DNA of 64,000 nucleotides, from the NCBI GenBank assembly GCA_026390815.1, contig JAPLFH010000041.1, positions 1 to 64,000 of the forward strand, written 5' to 3'. Shown in pieces: positions 28,059 to 37,326 of the stretch. The notes under the pieces are model-generated. The model saw nothing but the letters and a program-made list of their open reading frames with translations, was not told the origin of the DNA and did no database searches. The number at the start of each line of letters is the position of its first letter. The stretch's first letter is position 1. The stretch comes from Ignavibacteriales bacterium. GTDB lineage: Bacteria; Bacteroidota; Ignavibacteria; Ignavibacteriales; SURF-24. The position numbers and the translations under genes are program-made.

Positions 28059-31000
28059 TTAGAATGAATATTTAACGCCAAAATAAAAACGTCGTTTATC
28101 ATAATAATTCTGCCAGCTAATATCATAGCCAGAAGCATCAACTGAAGAAATTTTTCCTGATTCCACATAATCTTTGGTTGCGTTTGCATCAAAAACTACA
28201 TCCCCATACGAACGAAGGTTTTTTGTATTTAAAAGATTTGTGATTTGTAAATAAACAGTAAATTCATGCGAGCCGGATATTTTTATCAGCTTATCAATTT
28301 TCAAATCAACATTATGGCTTGCTGGATAGCGGTAATTATCATAAGTATCTGGTGGATCATTTGGCTGCAGATAAGTAAATGTCTGACCGCTTACAAATCT
28401 GTAAAGAATGCTCAAACTCATTCCGCTCATTATTGAATTTATAACTGAATTTTCTTCAGGTTCTGGATAACTTAAAAATAGATTTGCCCGAAGAATATGC
28501 GGACGGCTAAAACTTCTTTCTGTCGGAATTCTTTTGTTCACTTCAGTATCCCATTCGTAAGTGGCATTACCATTCGCATCAAACGTAACTCTTTTAGGAC
28601 TCGCTCTTCCAGTCGTTGATTTTGAAAAGCTGTAATTGAGATCGATGTTCATGTATTTGCTAAAAAGAGATCTAAGCGAAATTTCAAATCCTCTTGAATC
28701 TCCGTAGTCTCCCGGAAAAAAGGCAGCAAAAGATTGATTTGGTGAAATTTGATTTTTAAATGGATCGTATCCTTTAACCGATCTGTCAAACAATCCAACC
28801 CGCTCATCAGTCTGATCAAATACATCTTTATAAAATGCCGTAACATCCAAAACAATGAAGTCACTAAAGTTGTGCTTAATTCCAACTTCAAACATTATAG
28901 TTTTTTGAGGTTTGAGTGGTTCAACTGTATAAGCTACTACTCTTTCAGGGTCACCATCATTCGATGGAATATGATTCGGTTCCCTGCCTTGCTGTGCCGC
29001 AAGAATTCTTTCTGCAATAATTTTTTCAACAAGGTTAACAGGTTTAAAGTAAAGGAACTCAAACATTTGATCTAATGGCGGCATTTGATAGTAATGCCCG
29101 TAATTAAAATGGAGCAGCGAATTTTCTGTAATCGGGAATGACACACCAAAGCGCGGGCTTATCATATTATAGGATTTTGCAGGAATCCGTTTTTTGTTAA
29201 GCACATTTTCGTAGGAATATTTAACTCTGCCAAGAGAATCCACCTGATCAAGATCCGGATCTTTTGTTGCATCATATAAAGGATCAATAGCAAGATTAAA
29301 ATAATTTGATCTTTCAAACCACATTCTATTCGGATCAAAATAATCGTAACGTAATCCAATATTTAAAATCATACTTTCAAATTCCATTTTATTTTGAATG
29401 TAAAAAGCAAATTGAAGTGGATGATATGTTTCATTCAGTCCTCTATTTATCCAATCGTCTGGATTTTCTGTAAAAGATGGAAATCTCGAGCTTTCTTTTT
29501 CAGAATAAGTATTATAACGGAATTCAAACCCCGCTTTTAAAAGATTACTCGAATTGAATTGCCAGTTCAGATTTCCTACAAGCGAAACATCTCCCGATGA
29601 AACCTTATTTTTTAGAACCGGAGAAAATTGATCGAAAGGTTCATCCTCATAACCATCATATCTCATAAAACCAAAAAGTGTTGGATTCTTACTTCTTCCT
29701 AATTCAGTAAACTCGCTTGGACTTTCATGAAAATCTATGTTATATGAACTTAGTTTTAATTCATAAAACAGATCATTATTAACAACATGTGTAAACAAAC
29801 CTGCAAGGCTCCAGTTGTAGGTATCTATTAAAGAACCCCAACCTCGGTAATACTTTGCCTGGCTTGTAAAATCTCCATTTTCCTGAAGAGTTGAATGCGC
29901 ATCATGATTATAAGTTCCATTAAGTCTAAGTCTAATATCCTTTCCGCGTGTTGAAAGATTAAAGAATAAATTTTCAGTGTTCCGTGAAGGACGAGGGTGA
30001 GGAAGTGAATATGCCTGTCTTTTAAATTGAGTTGAGAGAAAAAATCTAACAGGTATTTCATTCAATGTTAGCAATGGTCCGCCAAAGCTTGCATAAAGTG
30101 TGTGATCCGGAATTTTCCGATAATCATATATTTGATTTTGCCTGTAAGGTGTCCACCAGGCTGGGTTAAGCGAGCCATCAGGAAGTGTATTATCAATAAA
30201 TTCTTTTTGTGTACCAGGATCGTAAAGATAATTTCCAAAATGATGCTGACCTGGAAACCCATAAATATAATCTATGGACGCATTAAATTTTTCCCCACCT
30301 TCTTTAGTTACAACGCTAATTACTCCTGATTGCGCTTCACCGTATTCTGCAGTAAACCCGCCTGTCATTATCTGAACTTCCTGAATGGAATTCATATTAA
30401 GATTAGTAAAAGAGCCACCCCAATCCGCTCTACCATTTACCAGCGATGCAGTTCTAACTCCATCAAAGAACCATTTAATTTCATCCTGGCTTCCGCCTCT
30501 TATTGAATATCTGGTTTCACCTCTTCCGGCAGAACCTAATCCACCAACAACAGGAATTGGATCTAAGAAAACTCCCGCTTGAACGAACAATCCTTCTTTT
30601 GCATCGATAACAGGTAATCTTATCATTTCTTCCGCACCAAGAAATTGAATGCTTGCAGTAACATCCTTCTGAATGACCGGTCTTTGCGCAATTACAACTA
30701 CTACACCACCAATATCCAGGGTAGTTTCCTCAAGCTCAGCATCAATTCTAGTAGTAAGCTCAGAGCTAACTTTAACATCCTGCACAATAAAATCTTTATA
30801 ACCAATTACAGAAAATTTAAGTGTGTACTCACCAGGCGGAACCTGCAGAATAAAATATTCCCCATTTAAATTTGTAGCCGATCCGTAAGTTGTTCCGATT
30901 ATTGTTACATTTGCACCGGGGAGTTTTTCACCAGTTTTTTTATCAATCACCGATCCCTGTATCTTGCCGGAGTTCCCAGCCATAATATTTGAATGAAATA

Positions 31001-31091
31001 AAAAAAACAAAATCGGAAGGATGATTTTTAGAATTGAAACAACTTTTATTCGTGATGATTTTTTCAATTTGCAAAAATTATTTAATTCCAT
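28059..31091 (-). CDS. TonB-dependent outer-membrane receptor with CarboxypepD_reg domain (SusC-like)
   Basis: The 1010-aa protein has a signal sequence (to about residue 39), a carboxypeptidase-regulatory-like domain about 43-120 (GKIQGSVIDKKTGEKLPGANV, GEYFILQVPPGEYTL), a TonB plug domain about 140-250 (RYSIRGGSQDEIKWFFDGVR, VQIMTGGFTAEYGEAQSGV) and a beta barrel ending in the aromatic FYFGVKYSF. It should import oligosaccharides across the outer membrane using TonB energy. The linked genes suggest a mannose/deoxyhexose glycan. No SusD homologue accompanies it. The gap to the upstream permease gene is only 27 bp. Confidence 0.92.
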   Translation of the reverse strand: MELNNFCKLKKSSRIKVVSILKIILPILFFLFHSNIMAGNSGKIQGSVIDKKTGEKLPGANVTIIGTTYGSATNLNGEYFILQVPPGEYTLKFSVIGYKDFIVQDVKVSSELTTRIDAELEETTLDIGGVVVVIAQRPVIQKDVTASIQFLGAEEMIRLPVIDAKEGLFVQAGVFLDPIPVVGGLGSAGRGETRYSIRGGSQDEIKWFFDGVRTASLVNGRADWGGSFTNLNMNSIQEVQIMTGGFTAEYGEAQSGVISVVTKEGGEKFNASIDYIYGFPGQHHFGNYLYDPGTQKEFIDNTLPDGSLNPAWWTPYRQNQIYDYRKIPDHTLYASFGGPLLTLNEIPVRFFLSTQFKRQAYSLPHPRPSRNTENLFFNLSTRGKDIRLRLNGTYNHDAHSTLQENGDFTSQAKYYRGWGSLIDTYNWSLAGLFTHVVNNDLFYELKLSSYNIDFHESPSEFTELGRSKNPTLFGFMRYDGYEDEPFDQFSPVLKNKVSSGDVSLVGNLNWQFNSSNLLKAGFEFRYNTYSEKESSRFPSFTENPDDWINRGLNETYHPLQFAFYIQNKMEFESMILNIGLRYDYFDPNRMWFERSNYFNLAIDPLYDATKDPDLDQVDSLGRVKYSYENVLNKKRIPAKSYNMISPRFGVSFPITENSLLHFNYGHYYQMPPLDQMFEFLYFKPVNLVEKIIAERILAAQQGREPNHIPSNDGDPERVVAYTVEPLKPQKTIMFEVGIKHNFSDFIVLDVTAFYKDVFDQTDERVGLFDRSVKGYDPFKNQISPNQSFAAFFPGDYGDSRGFEISLRSLFSKYMNIDLNYSFSKSTTGRASPKRVTFDANGNATYEWDTEVNKRIPTERSFSRPHILRANLFLSYPEPEENSVINSIMSGMSLSILYRFVSGQTFTYLQPNDPPDTYDNYRYPASHNVDLKIDKLIKISGSHEFTVYLQITNLLNTKNLRSYGDVVFDANATKDYVESGKISSVDASGYDISWQNYYDKRRFYFGVKYSF

Positions 31092-31118
31092 TTTAATACC
31101 TGAATAGATTATTGTGTA

Positions 31119-31961
31119 TCAATCTTTTAAGCCGCTCATTATAAAACCTTGAATAAAATATTTCTGGAATACGAAAAAAATTAAAAGCATCGGTAACATC
31201 ATCAACATTGATGCAGCCATTAACAAAGACCATTCCGTAACATTCTGACCAACAAACATTCCCAGACCCAGTGCGATAGTTCCTTTTGCCTGATCTGATA
31301 AATAAATTAATGGACCAAGAAAATCATTCCACGAAAACATAAAAGTTAATATTGCAACTGTAGCAAGAGCAGGTTTTGCATTGGGTAAAACAATATTCCA
31401 ATAGATTCTGAATTCTGAACAACCATCAATCCTTGCAGAATCTAAAAGATCTTTTGGGATTGAAAGGAAAAATTGTCTTAGAAGAAAAATATTAAATGCG
31501 CTTCCGCCCAGGAATGATGGAAGCGTAAGCGGTTTAAAACTATTCAACCATCCGATCTCTTTAAAAAAGACAAAGACCGGGATCATAATTACCTGGATTG
31601 GTAACATCATAGATGCAAGAACAATAATGAATAAAAAGTTTTTACCGGGCCAATTAAGACAGGCAAAAGAATATGCAACAATGGAACTGGATAATACGGT
31701 ACCGGTGATTGTTATTGCTGAAACAAAAACTGAATTTTTCACAAATAAAAGAAATGGAATCCTTTCAAAAACTTTAGAATAATTATCCCAATGAAACACC
31801 GTCGGAATCCATTGCGGAGGGATAGTAAATATTTGTGCATCTCCTTTAAGGGAGGTTGAAAGAATCCACAAGAATGGAATGATAAAGAATAAAGCAAAGG
31901 CAGACAGCAGAAGATATAGAAAAGTGCTTTTAATAATTTTTCTGCTTTGGGGAATTTTCAC
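31119..31961 (-). CDS. Carbohydrate ABC transporter permease, MalG type
   Basis: The 280-aa inner-membrane protein has six predicted helices and the CUT1 permease EAA-type loop (DGCSEFRIYWNIVLPNAKPALA). The C-terminal FQKYFIQGFIMSGLKD is typical of MalG-like subunits. It overlaps the partner permease by 4 bp. It should form a heterodimer with that partner for sugar or oligosaccharide import. No ATPase gene is present in the window. Confidence 0.92.
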   Translation of the reverse strand: MKIPQSRKIIKSTFLYLLLSAFALFFIIPFLWILSTSLKGDAQIFTIPPQWIPTVFHWDNYSKVFERIPFLLFVKNSVFVSAITITGTVLSSSIVAYSFACLNWPGKNFLFIIVLASMMLPIQVIMIPVFVFFKEIGWLNSFKPLTLPSFLGGSAFNIFLLRQFFLSIPKDLLDSARIDGCSEFRIYWNIVLPNAKPALATVAILTFMFSWNDFLGPLIYLSDQAKGTIALGLGMFVGQNVTEWSLLMAASMLMMLPMLLIFFVFQKYFIQGFIMSGLKD

Positions 31962-32878
31962 CTCGCACCTCCATCATAATGCACCCACCTTTTGCTTAGC
32001 CGGAATTGGATTACCGTTATAACAAGACTGATAACCAACAACAGCCAGGCAAGTGCAGAAGCGTAACCCATTTCAAAATCATTGAACGCCTTATTATATA
32101 AGTAAAGATTATAAAACATAGTGGAATTGAGCGGACCACCCTGAGTCATAATATAAGCCTCAACAAAAACCTGTAAGGAAAAAATAATTTCCAGAACTGA
32201 CCATAAAAATATTACCGGTGAAAGCATTGGAATTGTTATGTTTCTAAACTTTGCCAGCCATCCACCTCCGTCAATATCAACTGCCTCATAAAGATGTTTG
32301 GGGATACCTTGTAAAGCAGCAAGGAATACCAGCATTCTTCCGCCACCAATTGACCATACACTCATTAGCACCATTGATGGTTTTGACCAATTTGGATCAA
32401 GCAGCCATAGTGGTCCAGGGATTCCCATATATGCAAGGAAGGAATTTATTAATCCAAACTGGGGATTGAACATCCACAACCAAACTACTGATAGAACAAC
32501 CCCGGTAACAATTGAAGGGATGAAATAAATAGTTCTAAAAAATTTTACACCGCTAACTGCATTATTTACCAATACCGCCAGCAGTAAGGAACCGATGATG
32601 CAAAGTGGAACTCTGAGTATTGTATAAACTAAAGTGTTTGATATTGAAGTCCAGAAATATGGATCTTCAAAAATCAATTTCTGATAATTTCCTAATCCAA
32701 TAAATTGTGGAATTCTTAAAACATCATACCGGCATAAGCTATAGTAAATAGACATGATCATTGGGTAGAGCCCAAAAATAAGAAATCCAATAAACCAAGG
32801 CACCATAAAAAGGATTCCAGAGGTTGCCTGCTGTTTGTTTAACTTATTTATTTTTAAATTGATCATAAATTCTTTCAA
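31958..32878 (-). CDS. Carbohydrate ABC transporter permease, MalF/UgpA type
   Basis: The 306-aa protein has six transmembrane segments, the EAA-type loop (EAVDIDGGGWLAKFRNITIPMLSPV) and the C-terminal ALAWLLLVISLVITVIQF typical of the larger CUT1 permease. Both its start and its stop overlap neighbouring genes by 4 bp, so the three transport genes are translationally coupled. Confidence 0.92.
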   Translation of the reverse strand: MKEFMINLKINKLNKQQATSGILFMVPWFIGFLIFGLYPMIMSIYYSLCRYDVLRIPQFIGLGNYQKLIFEDPYFWTSISNTLVYTILRVPLCIIGSLLLAVLVNNAVSGVKFFRTIYFIPSIVTGVVLSVVWLWMFNPQFGLINSFLAYMGIPGPLWLLDPNWSKPSMVLMSVWSIGGGRMLVFLAALQGIPKHLYEAVDIDGGGWLAKFRNITIPMLSPVIFLWSVLEIIFSLQVFVEAYIMTQGGPLNSTMFYNLYLYNKAFNDFEMGYASALAWLLLVISLVITVIQFRLSKRWVHYDGGAR

Positions 32879-34200
32879 TTGATTGAAACTTTACTTCGAA
32901 CATAATTATCATATTCTATCGTTTCATTTAAATGCATTTGAATCGTTTTTTCTGCTTGCATCAATGCTTCCAGTGGAGATTGAATTTTGTGAATAACGCG
33001 TTCCTGCGCACCCATAAACTCTCGCCAAAATACATCGTGTGCAAGCGGTACAATTGTTGGAGTTTTACTGTGTTCAAGTAGATCGACAAAAATTTTGTTC
33101 GGATGATTAAGAGATAAAAATGCAGGATCATTTGCTGCTAATTTATTTGATGGGAACAAAAGCTCTTTCTGTCTTTCTGCTTCTGTTAGCTGGATATTTT
33201 TTTGAACAGCAAATTTCATTAACTCCCATGCTGCTTCTTTATTTTTAGCACCTCGTGGAATAGCTAACCACCAGCTGCCAGTTGAAGAAACTGGTGCATA
33301 TCCTTCAAAGGTTGGAATTTCTGCTACACCATAATCAAGATTTTTATTATATAATTTAATTTGATCCGGAAATGAATTATCCAGAACCATCATTGCAAGT
33401 TTTTCAGAAATAAAACCGTGTTGTTCTGCAAACCCAAATCCTGCTATAAAAGAAGAAACATCTTTTATATTATACTGGTTATAAAAATTAACAATCCAAT
33501 TAAAAGCATCTAAAGTAGGTTGATTTGTCAAACTAACTTTTGTCCCATTATCCGATAGCATTTGGGCACCAAGTTCCCATGCCATTAGTACTGAGGTTTG
33601 AACATTTCCATAAGTTGGTATAAATCCCATCTGAGTAAAATTCCCTTTAGAATCTTTCATAGTCAACTTTAATGAATATTCCACAACATCATTCCAAGTT
33701 TTAGGAGGTTTTTCTGGATCTAATCCGGCTTTTCTAAATAATTTTTTATTGTAGAAGAATGCATAAGAGTTTGAGTAAAGCGGTAGCGCGTAGATATTAT
33801 CTTTAAATCGCATTTCTTCCCAAAGTGCAGAAAAGAAAATAGTTGAATCAAACGAATCCCGCTTTATCAAATCATCGAGTGGTGTTAGAGCCAATCTTGT
33901 AGCCCATTTTGCTACGGGAGTAACAAGGAAAACTAAATCCGGCGGATCTTCACTTAATATTGATGTAAGAATTTTTTTTTCGTGTTCGTTCCATGGAAGA
34001 GGTGTTGACTCCACAATGATATTTGGATGAGTACGGTTAAATTCAGTTACATGAAATGGCAATTCCTTCAATGCACTAACCATCCAGTATTTTAATCTTA
34101 TTTTACCATCAACTGGAGGTTTGCTATCCGGCATAAACAAGAATAAGCCCATAGCAATTAAAGCAGCCAGACTTAGTACAATGTTAATTAAGTGTTTCAT
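32875..34200 (-). CDS. Extracellular sugar-binding protein of ABC importer
   Basis: The 441-aa CUT1-type solute-binding protein has the motifs RLKYWMVS, HPNIIVESTPLPWNEHEKKILT, PDLVFL, NIYALPLYSNSYAFFYNKKLFRKAGLDPEKPPKTWND and STGSWWLAIPRGAKNKEAAWELMKF. The N-terminus is a hydrophobic segment (about 4-24) without a lipobox cysteine. It may therefore remain membrane-anchored in the periplasm. It is the first structural gene of the long leftward operon, 108 bp after the regulator gene on the same strand. Ligand unknown, presumably a short oligosaccharide. Confidence 0.9.
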   Translation of the reverse strand: MKHLINIVLSLAALIAMGLFLFMPDSKPPVDGKIRLKYWMVSALKELPFHVTEFNRTHPNIIVESTPLPWNEHEKKILTSILSEDPPDLVFLVTPVAKWATRLALTPLDDLIKRDSFDSTIFFSALWEEMRFKDNIYALPLYSNSYAFFYNKKLFRKAGLDPEKPPKTWNDVVEYSLKLTMKDSKGNFTQMGFIPTYGNVQTSVLMAWELGAQMLSDNGTKVSLTNQPTLDAFNWIVNFYNQYNIKDVSSFIAGFGFAEQHGFISEKLAMMVLDNSFPDQIKLYNKNLDYGVAEIPTFEGYAPVSSTGSWWLAIPRGAKNKEAAWELMKFAVQKNIQLTEAERQKELLFPSNKLAANDPAFLSLNHPNKIFVDLLEHSKTPTIVPLAHDVFWREFMGAQERVIHKIQSPLEALMQAEKTIQMHLNETIEYDNYVRSKVSIN

Positions 34201-34308
34201 TCTTCTGGATTTAGTTAGTACTTAAATATTTATTTATCTTAACCTCATTTGAACCAGAGTACTGTTTTATAGAAACGTTACATCATCTTCCCGACTTTTA
34301 AATCTATT

Positions 34309-35046
34309 CTACTTTCCATTTTGAATCTCAATCAAATAAGTAAAATGTTCAGCATTATAATAACCGATATTGAATTCTACCGGTCTTCCACCGGGATCGA
34401 GTACAAATCTTTTTCTTTTAAGAACCGGAGAACCAACTTTGATCTTTAATTTTTTTGCAATCTTTTCATCGGCAAGTTTTGCACTTATCTCTTCACGGGA
34501 AGTAGCAACCACTGTGGCGTACTCTTCTTCCAGCAATTTATAAAGAGGTTTACTAAAATCCTCCTTACCGGATAAACCAACTCTTGGATGAAAATAAGAA
34601 ATAAAATAAACTATTGGTCCTTCATCTAAACCGCGCAGTCTTTCCATACAAATAACTTCTTTATCATGCGGTATAGAAAAGAATTTTGTTACTGCATCTT
34701 CCGGTATTATCCAATTAACATCAATTTCATAAGTTTTAAATGCAATCCCCTTCCCATTCATTTCCTGTGTAAAACTATGCCAGTTGTCTAACCTGGTAAC
34801 AACATTGTTGGTATTGGATACTCTTGTTCCAATCCCTTTTTTTCTAACAAGAAGTCCTTCATATACCAAATGATTAGTGGCATGTCTAACAGTATTACGG
34901 GATATTCCTAATCTTTTTGCAAGCTCAACTTCGTTAGGTAACAATTTACCTTTGCTGTATTCCGGCAGCTCAATCATTTCTCTCAGCATCCTCTCAACTT
35001 GAACATGTAGAGGAAGTGCACTTTTATGATTTATTTCTATTACCAT
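34309..35046 (-). CDS. GntR-family transcriptional regulator, HutC/UTRA type
   Basis: The 245-aa regulator has an N-terminal winged helix (about 8-75; LPNEVELAKRLGISRNTVRHATNHLVYEGLL) and a C-terminal UTRA ligand-binding domain (about 90-240; ICMERLRG, GRPVEFNIGYYNAEHFTYLIEI). Such proteins usually repress sugar operons and release DNA on binding a phosphorylated sugar or pathway intermediate. It lies between the transport/degradation operon (same strand) and the divergent sugar-acid operon. A strong inverted repeat in the shared control region is its likely operator. Confidence 0.93.
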   Translation of the reverse strand: MVIEINHKSALPLHVQVERMLREMIELPEYSKGKLLPNEVELAKRLGISRNTVRHATNHLVYEGLLVRKKGIGTRVSNTNNVVTRLDNWHSFTQEMNGKGIAFKTYEIDVNWIIPEDAVTKFFSIPHDKEVICMERLRGLDEGPIVYFISYFHPRVGLSGKEDFSKPLYKLLEEEYATVVATSREEISAKLADEKIAKKLKIKVGSPVLKRKRFVLDPGGRPVEFNIGYYNAEHFTYLIEIQNGK

Positions 35047-35106
35047 AATTCAATAAAAAATTTTAATTGTACATTTATCAATTTATTACTTATTTTCCAT
35101 GTGCAT

Positions 35107-35126
35107 ATGTCCATACATATGGACAT
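35107..35126. promoter_or_regulatory. Likely GntR operator, 9-bp inverted repeat
   Basis: ATGTCCATA and TATGGACAT form a perfect 9-bp inverted repeat with a 2-base gap, in the 243-bp divergent region between gntR (start at 35046) and the SDR gene (start at 35290). Size and symmetry fit a dimeric HutC-type site. An imperfect extra half (TCCATGTGCATATGTCCA) lies just left. Binding by the adjacent regulator is inferred. Confidence 0.65.
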
Positions 35127-35153
35127 GGACAAACTTAACTTGTAAAAATTCTT

Positions 35154-35182
35154 TTGTCAAGAAAAATTTAATAAATTATTTT
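35154..35182 (+). promoter_or_regulatory. Candidate sigma70-like promoter of the sugar-acid operon
   Basis: TTGTCA at 35154-35159 and TATTTT at 35177-35182 are separated by 17 bp, 28 bp to the right of the inverted repeat and about 110 bp before the first start codon. Promoter consensus in this lineage is uncertain. Confidence 0.35.
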
Positions 35183-35289
35183 ATTGCGTTACTTTTATAT
35201 CAATTGAAAGTAATTATTTGGTCCAGGTTTTTTAAAGCTGTTAGAATAAAAATGGTATAAAATTTTTTCTACAATAAAATTAAATCAAT

Positions 35290-36090
35290 ATGAACGACAA
35301 AACAGAATTCCAGAATAACGTAGCTTTAATTACCGGAGGAGCCATGGGCATTGGTGGCGCAGTTGCCAGGCTACTTGCTAACAGGGGCGCAAAGATACTT
35401 ATAGTTGACAGAGCCGAAGAAGCTGCACTCAAAACCATTTCGGAAATCAAAGCAGATGGAAATGATGCGGAATTCTTTAAAGCTGATGTTTCAAATATCC
35501 AGGACTGTTCTGATGCTGTTCAGAATGCAATTAATCTTTATGGCAAATTAGACATCCTCTCAAATAATGCAGGTATTCAACGTTATGGAACGGTTGAATC
35601 AACACCAGAAGATGAATGGGATGAAGTGATGAACATTAATCTAAAAAGTGTTTTTTATATGTGTAAGTTCGCCATCCCACATCTTAAGAAAACCAAAGGA
35701 AGCATAGTTAATATGACTTCCGTACAGGCATTTGCCACACAAAGAAATGTTGCAGCGTACACAACTTCCAAACATGCTTTGATTGGCTTAACAAGAAGTA
35801 TGGCTATAGATTATGCCCGCGATGGAATACGCGTAAACTGCGTTGCACCCGGCACGGTTGATACACCAATGCTGCATTATGCTGCTTCACTTGATCCTGA
35901 TCCGGAATCTGTTTATGAAAATTGCAAAAGCATGCACCCTGTTGGAAGAATTGCCAAAGCAGAAGAAGTTGCAGAAGTTGTTGCGTTTCTGGCTTCTGAA
36001 CGAGCCTCGTTTGTTACAGGTGCCTGTTATCTGGTAGATGGAGGATTGCTTCTTCCTATCGGCGGTGAACCAAAAACATCCAGGGATTAA
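35290..36090 (+). CDS. SDR-family dehydrogenase (sugar dehydrogenase candidate)
   Basis: The 266-aa classical short-chain dehydrogenase has the cofactor loop TGGAMGIG (15-22), Asp40 at the end of strand 2 (suggesting NAD preference), NNAG (92-95), and the Ser144, Tyr157, Lys161 triad (NMTSVQ, YTTSK). It is the first gene of the rightward six-gene operon. By pathway logic it would oxidise the free sugar to its lactone or oxidise a later intermediate. The second SDR at 40141-40896 presumably takes the other step. No Shine-Dalgarno is visible. Confidence 0.9.
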   Translation: MNDKTEFQNNVALITGGAMGIGGAVARLLANRGAKILIVDRAEEAALKTISEIKADGNDAEFFKADVSNIQDCSDAVQNAINLYGKLDILSNNAGIQRYGTVESTPEDEWDEVMNINLKSVFYMCKFAIPHLKKTKGSIVNMTSVQAFATQRNVAAYTTSKHALIGLTRSMAIDYARDGIRVNCVAPGTVDTPMLHYAASLDPDPESVYENCKSMHPVGRIAKAEEVAEVVAFLASERASFVTGACYLVDGGLLLPIGGEPKTSRD

Positions 36091-36092
36091 AA

Positions 36093-37325
36093 ATGAAAAT
36101 AGTAGATATTAAAGCAACCACAGTAACTGTTCCGCTTGAAGCACCTTTAAGACATGCTAATGGTGCACATTGGGGAAGATTTGTAAGAACTATTGTTGAA
36201 GTAATTGCAGATAATGGTTTGATAGGTCTGGGCGAAATGGGCGGAGGCGGCGAGTCAGCCGAAAATACTTTCCGATCATTAAAAAGTTATTTAGTGGGGC
36301 ACGATCCTCTTCAACTTGAACAGTTGAGATGGAAAATTATGAATCCTGTTGCTTCATTATATAATAACAGATATCAGATACACGCTGCAATTGAATTTGC
36401 CTGCATGGATTTAGCAGGAAAATTTCTTGCGATAAGAGCATGTGATTTATTAGGTGGCGCTGTACGAGAAGAAATACCCTTTGCCAGCTATCTTTTCTAT
36501 CGGTATAAAGACAAAAAATCTGGACTTGGTGGTGAATCTTCGGTTGAGCAAATGGTGAAACATGCAATAGACTTAACTACCAGGTATGGTTTTAAAACTC
36601 ACAAATTAAAAGGCGGTGTTTTCTCACCTGAACATGATGTAGAAGTTTATAAAGCGATTGCCTCTGAATTTCCTAAAGCTTCATTACGATTAGATCCCAA
36701 TAGTATCTGGAGTGTTGAAGAATCTATTAAAGTTGGAAAAGCAATTGAGCATTTAAACAATGATTATTTTGAAGATCCAACTTTTGGATTGGAAGGAATG
36801 CGACGGGTAAGACAATTTGTAAAGATTCCAACAGCTACAAATACTGTTGTAATTAATTTTGAACAACTTGCCTCAAACATCCGCTCAGAATCTGTTGATG
36901 TGATTTTATTAGATACAACATTTTGGGGCGGTTTACGCCAGGCGTATAAAGCAGGACAAGTTTTAGAAACATTTCAGTTTGGTACAAGTGTTCACTCATC
37001 CGGTGAGCTTGGAATCCAGCTTGCAACAATGCTTCATTTGGGAGCTTCACTCCCCAACCTTGGATTTGCTGCCGATGCACATTACCATCATTTAACTGAT
37101 GATATTATAAAAGGTGGAAAGATGAAATATGTTGATGGAAAAATTAAACTTCCAACTTTACCCGGATTAGGAGTAGAACTTGATTATGATAAAATGAAAC
37201 AATATTCTGAATTGTTCAAAGAACTTGGTGGTTACCAGTATGACAGGGACCCCGGCAGACCAAACTGGTTTACTGTTATGCCGGAAAAAAATTATGCTGA
37301 TCCAAACATAGAATTAGAGATGTAA
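36093..37325 (+). CDS. Enolase-superfamily sugar-acid dehydratase (glucarate-dehydratase-like)
   Basis: The 410-aa protein has the mandelate racemase/glucarate dehydratase layout: capping-domain opening [20 protein letters not shown], the LFYRY segment near 134, the Lys171/Lys173 pair in HKLKGG, metal ligands Asp201 (RLDPN), Glu227 (FEDPT) and Asn250 (ATNT), then Asp274 and His301 ([12 protein letters not shown]). It should dehydrate an aldonate or aldarate to a 2-keto-3-deoxy acid with Mg2+. It resembles the GlucD subgroup, but D-glucarate itself is not implied. Six-deoxy aldonates (L-rhamnonate, L-fuconate) are plausible given the GH78 enzyme. It starts 2 bp after the SDR stop. Confidence 0.87.
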   Translation: MKIVDIKATTVTVPLEAPLRHANGAHWGRFVRTIVEVIADNGLIGLGEMGGGGESAENTFRSLKSYLVGHDPLQLEQLRWKIMNPVASLYNNRYQIHAAIEFACMDLAGKFLAIRACDLLGGAVREEIPFASYLFYRYKDKKSGLGGESSVEQMVKHAIDLTTRYGFKTHKLKGGVFSPEHDVEVYKAIASEFPKASLRLDPNSIWSVEESIKVGKAIEHLNNDYFEDPTFGLEGMRRVRQFVKIPTATNTVVINFEQLASNIRSESVDVILLDTTFWGGLRQAYKAGQVLETFQFGTSVHSSGELGIQLATMLHLGASLPNLGFAADAHYHHLTDDIIKGGKMKYVDGKIKLPTLPGLGVELDYDKMKQYSELFKELGGYQYDRDPGRPNWFTVMPEKNYADPNIELEM

Positions 37326-37326
37326 A

